From positions 34,234-98,233 of the forward strand of contig QKWP01000265.1 of the NCBI GenBank assembly GCA_003550325.1: 64,000 bases of DNA, read 5' to 3'. The notes under the pieces are model-generated. The model saw only the letters and a list, made by a program, of their open reading frames with translations, made no database searches and was not told the origin of the DNA. Origin of the DNA: Gigaspora rosea (lineage: Eukaryota > Glomeromycota > Glomeromycetes > Diversisporales > Gigasporaceae). A program made the position numbers and the translations under genes. This document shows, one piece after another, positions 59,061 to 64,000 of the stretch. The stretch's first letter is position 1. Each line of letters starts with the position of its first letter.

Positions 59061-59984
59061 ATGTCAGTATGGGCCATTGGAACATATCCAATGGATCGTG
59101 ATGATAATGAAATTGAATTGATTATTTACATACCTGTCAATTCTATAGAACGTGATCCTGAAACCCAAGCATTCTTCAAAAGAGAAGAATATTATTCTAT
59201 TGAAGAAAAAATATTCCTTCACTTTATGATGGAGTCACGAGACCAAAGGTATAAATTATTTTATAATTAACCTTACAAAATCATTTCATTTAAAATTTCT
59301 AATATCTTTAGATGACCTTGTCAACTTCAACCCATTTAACTATTGTTGATAAGATCTCAGTATCAAATAAATGTCATTTAAAAGTCTTTTAACAGGAACT
59401 CTACAAGATATGCCAACAGAAATTAATAATACTGATGGCATCATCAAAATAATTATGACTGACTACGTTAATGGTCAAGAGCATGACTATATGTTCAAGA
59501 TAGTCTTTCCACATAATAATTCAAGATTCAGCCATCTTAAAACTAATATATGACCACATGATTCAATTTTATTTGTAATTGGGTTCATGGTAATCATAAA
59601 TCACGATCTCTATGTCTATGCAAAAGAAATAAGTTATGTCAATGTAAAAAAAAAAAGAAAGCTAAAACTGACAATTCTCAACCACTATTAACTCTTTCGA
59701 ACCCAATTCGGTTCAAGCTTTTGAACATCCACCAAAACATGCCCAAAAACTTAGAAGATTCGCCAAAAGCTAAACCTCCCGAACTGACAACCTTAAATGA
59801 AACAAATAATACAACCTCCAATAAACGTTCAAGATCTGAAAATAAAGATCTTACAGATAACTTGGCAGAAAATAAATTTGTCAAATCTACTGATATTGAA
59901 GATACTGATGGTAAACCAAGATCGATTAATAATTTTGAAGATTCTGACAATTCTAATGAAGAAAAAACTGAAAAATTATGTTAA
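59061..59984 (+). pseudogene. broken gene of a Glomeromycotina-type family (start MSVWAIGTYP)
   Basis: Exon 1 begins MSVWAIGTYPMDRDDNEIEL, then IIYIPVN, and after a +1 shift near 59,210 reads PSLYDGVTRPK up to a GT at 59,249. A 63-bp intron (59,249-59,311, ending TTTAG) leads to exon 2, MTLSTSTHLTIVDKI. A second shift near 59,383 gives LLTGTLQDMPTEINN, YVNGQEHDYMFKIVFPHNNS, then TGA at 59,551 (TNI*PHDS, Arg expected), then VIGFMVIINHDLYVYAKEI, and a long acidic Ser/Asn-rich tail ending at 59,984. I recall similar proteins as numerous uncharacterised Rhizophagus genes; their function is unknown to me. The intron argues against a processed copy. Confidence 0.65.
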
Positions 59985-60228
59985 GAAATCCCGAAAGACT
60001 ACTACACATAATCAAAAAATAAGTAAGCAGCATTCTACTCACAGCTCTGTACAACTATCTGATCTGACAGATTTTACTAATTCTGACAAAGAATAATTTA
60101 TGTTTTTATTTAATAACTTTTTTCTTTCTATTAATGATACTGTGTTTTTTTTGTAATTAATATTTTTTTTATTATATAAATAAAAGAAAAATCTTATACT
60201 AATAAATATAATTATCTTTGAGTTGACA

Positions 60229-60983
60229 GAACTCTTTTCAACGATCACTTGGACCAAATTTCTGACGGAAGAAAACAAAAACTTTTTTGTTGGAGCGTGG
60301 GTAGAAGTACACAGGACCTACGGTTTCTACAAAGGTTAACTATTGCTGCTATTTAGGGACTCCTTTGATATATTTGGCATGCAAGCCAAAAGCGTTTTGG
60401 TACAAAATAACTGGCAGGAGGTAGCACCCTTGTACGAAAAATTTTGGCAGAATTATCATTTCCGCTCCGTTGACGAAGTAACCTGTGACTATATAACGGG
60501 AAACAGCAAAAAAATGAGTTTTCCAACAACACTCTCCTGTAGATTTCTTACAAGTGATTCCTTTGTATCATCTTTTTCGCCTTTCTGCCTTTCTTCCAAA
60601 ATTTTCAATAAAAAGTGGAAATTTGGTTTACCCCCTCCGAAAGATCAGCTGTTTACTTTTCCAAATTCGGACGGACCTAGTAGAATGCAACCACGTGACA
60701 TGTTTGTTTACGAATACGGTTTCGGTGCTACTCCATACGACGTGCTCAATCAATATGGTACACAGTGGCTCTCGATATAACAGACAGTTCTTTGTTCCGT
60801 TATATCAAAAGCTCCATTATATCAAAATCTTATGATATATAAGATATTATAGTAAATCATAATTTGGTTCCATTATAATTCTCCATATTAAGCAATATCC
60901 GTTATATCGATAGTCCGTTATATCGAGAGCCACTGTGTATAGGGATATTCAAGGTTGGTCATATAGTCGGAAGAAGATATTAA
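60229..60983 (+). pseudogene. reading frame of the retroposon, broken by a MITE
   Basis: The frame is open from the element's start (ELFSTITWTKFLTEENKNFF, VGAWVEVHRTYGFYKG), meets one TAA (60,337), continues through WQEVAPLYEKFWQNYHF, CDYITGNSKKMSFPTT, KWKFGLPPPKDQ and VYEYGFGATPYDVLNQYG, and then enters the MITE at its TA. Without the MITE and one TA it would run 15 more codons (IGIFKVGHIVGRRY) to TAA at 60,981. There is no clear initiator ATG. No domain recognised. Confidence 0.6.
60761..60937. mobile_element. young Tc1/pogo-type MITE, 177 bp
   Basis: CACAGTGGCTCTCGATATAA and its exact complement form the ends; TA occurs at 60,759-60,760 and 60,938-60,939. The interior has further GTTATATC words in both orientations. 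The perfect ends suggest recent insertion. Confidence 0.9.
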
Positions 60984-61683
60984 TTAAGGCGTAGCTTTAA
61001 AGTAGAGATATACAATAGTTGCATTTGTTATATAATTTTTATTCAACCTACCACGAGTTATATTAGTGTTTTCCCTTTTCTTTTTTCTATTGGTTTTTGT
61101 TTCCTTTTCATTAGACTAGCCTTCATACTTTACCATGTGGTTTTTTTTCTTTTTTGTTTTCCTCTTCCTTTTTTTTCTTTTTTGTTTGTTTTTCTTTTTG
61201 TATCTCTCGTTTTCTTGGCTTGTTATTTTTTTTATATTTACCACCTCTCCTTAATTTGTCCTTAGTAAATTCCTTGTTAGTTAAAGGAATATGAAGGAGA
61301 GAAGAAGTCATTATGGTGTGCCACTTAGGCTAGTTTAACATAGCCTCTAGTTTTTAGACTTGTCTTCAAATTAGTGCAGCAGGTTGTACTTGGGCACCTT
61401 TTACAGCAGCCGGGTAAAGTCAGATTTGCAAATTAGGAGTAAACAAGTATATTATGTAGCGATATACTTAGTATCTTAATAAAATACTAGCGAAACTGCC
61501 TAAGTGAAAAAAAATATATATATATATAATTATCTTATAATATGTACAAATAAACTAATCTCTGAAAATTTTCTAACATTAAATCGCAGAATTTATAAAG
61601 TTTTCTTAAAATTTACTTATTGCCGCTTACAAATTATATAAATTTGAAAACCAATAAAAAAAAGTAAACACTAAGCATTTTAC

Positions 61684-62033
61684 TAAAATGCACCTATGGT
61701 GTTTTACACCATGTTACACAAAACTATTAGAATAGCCAATCAAAATTTAAGATCAGGTGTAACATAAAATTTCATTTTTTTGGTTATTTTTTTAAAAAAA
61801 ACATTCATATCTCTAGATTTTGCTTATAAAACCACCTTTGTGGCTCTAATAAAAAAAATTCTTTGCTAAATTTTGTATATACTAATGCCCTGATAAAATC
61901 CCAGGCCTTACCCTAACCTAAAGTAATTAAAAATGTATTTTTTGTTTTGTAAAAATTTATTTTTTGTTTTAGTTACACAAATTTGCAAATCTATTTTACC
62001 TATGGTGATAAAACACCATAAGTGCGTTTTATA
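61684..62033. mobile_element. MITE with ACCTATGGTG ends
   Basis: Left TAAAATGCACCTATGGTGTT mirrors right (complement TTATAAAACGCACTTATGGT, then GTTTTATCACCATAGG). It contains the GGCTCTAATAAAAAAAATTC and CCAGGCCTTACCCTAACC landmarks shared with 14,230-14,540. Confidence 0.7.
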
Positions 62034-62509
62034 ATAATAATGTCCGATTACTGATTTCCAATTTCTTTATTTTTTTGACTTTCGGAATAAACAAAATTTA
62101 TGAACTTATTATTATAAAAATCTGATTCATTATTCTTCTATCTCTGCAAATATATTACAAAATGATGAATATGCAAATGTGCAAATTTTGTCTAATCTAA
62201 ATTCAAAAAAATATCAAAGAAATCAGAAATTAGTAATCAGAAATTAATGATTACTTTTTTTTTATTCATCTTCAAATTTTGCAAACATCATTAAATTTAA
62301 GACCATTTTTCACCTCTAACATATAAACATATCTATTTGTTGCGTTCTATCTATTATGCATAATATTAAACCCAATATCCATAACTTAGTTTAGTATTCA
62401 AAATTATTATAATCATATCTATTTTATTTATTTATATTTTAGTCATTAAATACAATAAATTTAAACCCTAAACGTGTTGCGTAAGCAATACGAGACAAGC
62501 TAGTTTGTA
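62034..62509. other. AT-rich spacer
   Basis: No gene recognised. Confidence 0.4.
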
Positions 62510-62557
62510 ATTATTTTCATTTTCCGGCCCTTATATGTAAATTCTCCTAATTTAAAC
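62510..62557. repeat. solo end of the AAGGGCCC MITE family
   Basis: TAATTATTTTCATTTTCCGG, then CCCTTATATGTAAATTCTCC, is the inverse of the left end at 40,937. The other end is not seen here. Confidence 0.55.
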
Positions 62558-62945
62558 CATTATTAAAAATAATATAATGCGTTTCTTTATTAATTTTACA
62601 GAATGGCCTTCAAAAAAAGGGATCTGTATTATTTTACTGACAATCACTTCAAATACCATATAAATACACTCATTTTACTAAAAAGCTTATTTTACAGATG
62701 ATTAATTTACAGAAATTACAGACAAGTTTCATTTTGTAACTAGTATATTTCATCAACAATTGTCTGTGAAATGAGCTATTAGTGAATTAATACTAGTACT
62801 ATACTATCTACGAAATAAACTTGTCTGTAAACTCGTCTGTAAAAATAAGCTTGTCAGTGAAATGATTGTTGGTGAAATAGGGTGTCTTTGAAGTGATTGT
62901 CGATGAGTTGATCGAAGCATGAGTCATATAGGCATTGCCACCTAC

Positions 62946-63130
62946 TAGGGCTCTGACGGACCCGGACTGAGGCCGGACTTTAGGCAAGTCCGAGTCCGGT
63001 TCGAATTTTGAACCGGACTTGGACTCAAACTATTTTACAACTCAGTCCGGTCCGAGTCCGAATATCAAACTTTTGTCCTAGTTCGAGTCCGGTTTGAGTC
63101 CGGTCCGAAAAGTTTGAGTCCGGTCCGAAA
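62946..63130. repeat. hAT-type end with GAGTCCGG clusters
   Basis: Begins TAGGGCTCTGACGGACCCGG and continues with at least eight GGTCCGAGTCCGG/CCGGACTTGGACTC words over 180 bp. No matching opposite end found, so this is one end of a hAT-like element or a fragment. Confidence 0.6.
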
Positions 63131-64000
63131 GTTCAATACCCAATCCAACGTGCATAAAATGCTATTAATGCCATGAACAAAGTTACGGGCATCCATACCA
63201 GGAACGTAAAGTGTATGGTTTTACTAGCATCTAAATCGAAGGCAAAATCTTAAAGCTAATTGGCATACATTTTTTCTAATGATCATTAACTGTTTTACGT
63301 AACATAAAATTTCTAATTTTAGAGGGAGGTTAAAGCGAAGAGAAATTTAGTTAGGAGGTTTATATATTTATATATCAAGAAAATGCGGCGGTTTATGCAG
63401 CATGTAGATTATGTATTAACTTCCATTCTAACCCAACCCAACAATTTCATGTAACTTATTGTAAATTGGTCATAAGATAATTATATATTGCAAAAATTCA
63501 TTCTTCTTTAGTAAATGATAATCAGATGTCATTTGTAATACTTCATTATTACGATCAATGGCTTGACATTTAAAGTAAAATCGGGTTTAAACTTTTATTA
63601 AAAAATGATTCATAATACCAGTACGATCACATGAAATGTGAGAGGGATGGTTCCATTCAACTTTTTTGATGCACTACGTTGATAATTTTTATTTATTCAC
63701 AATTACAATGTACCAGTACGATCACATGATGAAAGCAAGAATTCCAATATGGTATAATAATCATGTGTTACGATATCTACATTATAAACTGAAAGTTGCT
63801 AAAAATATTTAAAAAATTGGTATACTAAAATCAAGATATACCATAGATAACTAAGGGCTGAAAACATTTAATTGCATAAAATTTTGCTTCTGCTTAGGTA
63901 GAATAATGATTTTATGCTACATGACTTAATTTTGATTTGACCAGATAGTGAAAATTTTTCAGGGGTGATGCTATAATGTTGAATGACGTTGATTTTTTTG
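63131..64000. other. AT-rich spacer
   Basis: No gene recognised. TACCAGTACGATCACATGA occurs twice, near 63,616 and 63,711. Confidence 0.4.

Larger units (their letters stand above)
60219..61523 (+). mobile_element. 1.1-kb retroposon, copy 2, with 13-bp target duplication
   Basis: ATATAATTATCTT at 60,206-60,218 is repeated at 61,524-61,536 after an A/TA-rich tail. The 3' end reads TTAATAAAATACTAGCGAAA, then CTGCCTAAGTG and poly-A, parallel to copy 1. Minus the 177-bp MITE and its TA the length is 1,126 bp, against 1,110 for copy 1, and both start at the same place, so these look like full-length units and not random 5' truncations. Confidence 0.85.

Overview
This is an AT-rich eukaryotic window that reads as a transposon graveyard. 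I found no conserved housekeeping gene, rRNA or tRNA. The best guess for the source is an arbuscular mycorrhizal fungus of the Glomeromycotina (Rhizophagus-like). The reasons are the very AT-rich, repeat-dense composition, the mix of degenerate LINE, Helitron, hAT, Tigger/pogo, Ginger-like and Crypton-like sequences, and a broken gene at 59.06-59.98 kb that I recall as belonging to a large Rhizophagus family. This assignment is an inference and was not searched.

Layout. 0-12.2 kb: a decayed Tigger/pogo transposase on the minus strand (5.6 to 2.4 kb), split by several miniature inverted-repeat elements (MITEs), lying between matching terminal repeats at 1.24 and 12.18 kb. 12.6-14.0 kb: a tandem array carrying splice-site-like motifs, and an unidentified short minus-strand coding stretch. 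14.8-17.4 kb: a MITE and a broken ORF. 17.5-25.3 kb: one large minus-strand LINE with ORF1, endonuclease, reverse transcriptase, RNase H-like and zinc-knuckle parts, all disrupted; a roughly 250-bp tandem array at 25.4-26.5 kb sits on its 5' side. 26.7-33.3 kb: MITEs, a complete 1.1-kb retroposon with a 15-bp target duplication, and foldbacks. 34.0-35.0 kb: a 46-bp minisatellite. 37.3-37.9 kb: a Crypton-like tyrosine recombinase remnant followed by a 27-bp minisatellite. 39.0-41.5 kb: three MITEs. 42.2-47.1 kb: a Helitron Rep/helicase pseudogene with another element inserted in its helicase. 50.7-58.9 kb: a copy of the Helitron 5' flank, then a Ginger-like integrase element, then a tandem-repeat element containing a complete hAT transposon with an intact 653-aa transposase. 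59-64 kb: the broken gene, a second copy of the 1.1-kb retroposon with a MITE in its reading frame, and more MITEs.

The genes do not form pathways; the logic is insertion history. The hAT element is the only one that looks recently active: 8-bp target duplication, matching ends, open frame. Most older coding copies are broken largely by TGA stops where family knowledge predicts arginine (CGA), which fits loss of methylated CpG. Boundaries of AT-rich elements are approximate. A single N at 52,260 is flanked by a 266-bp repeat and is probably an assembly joint.
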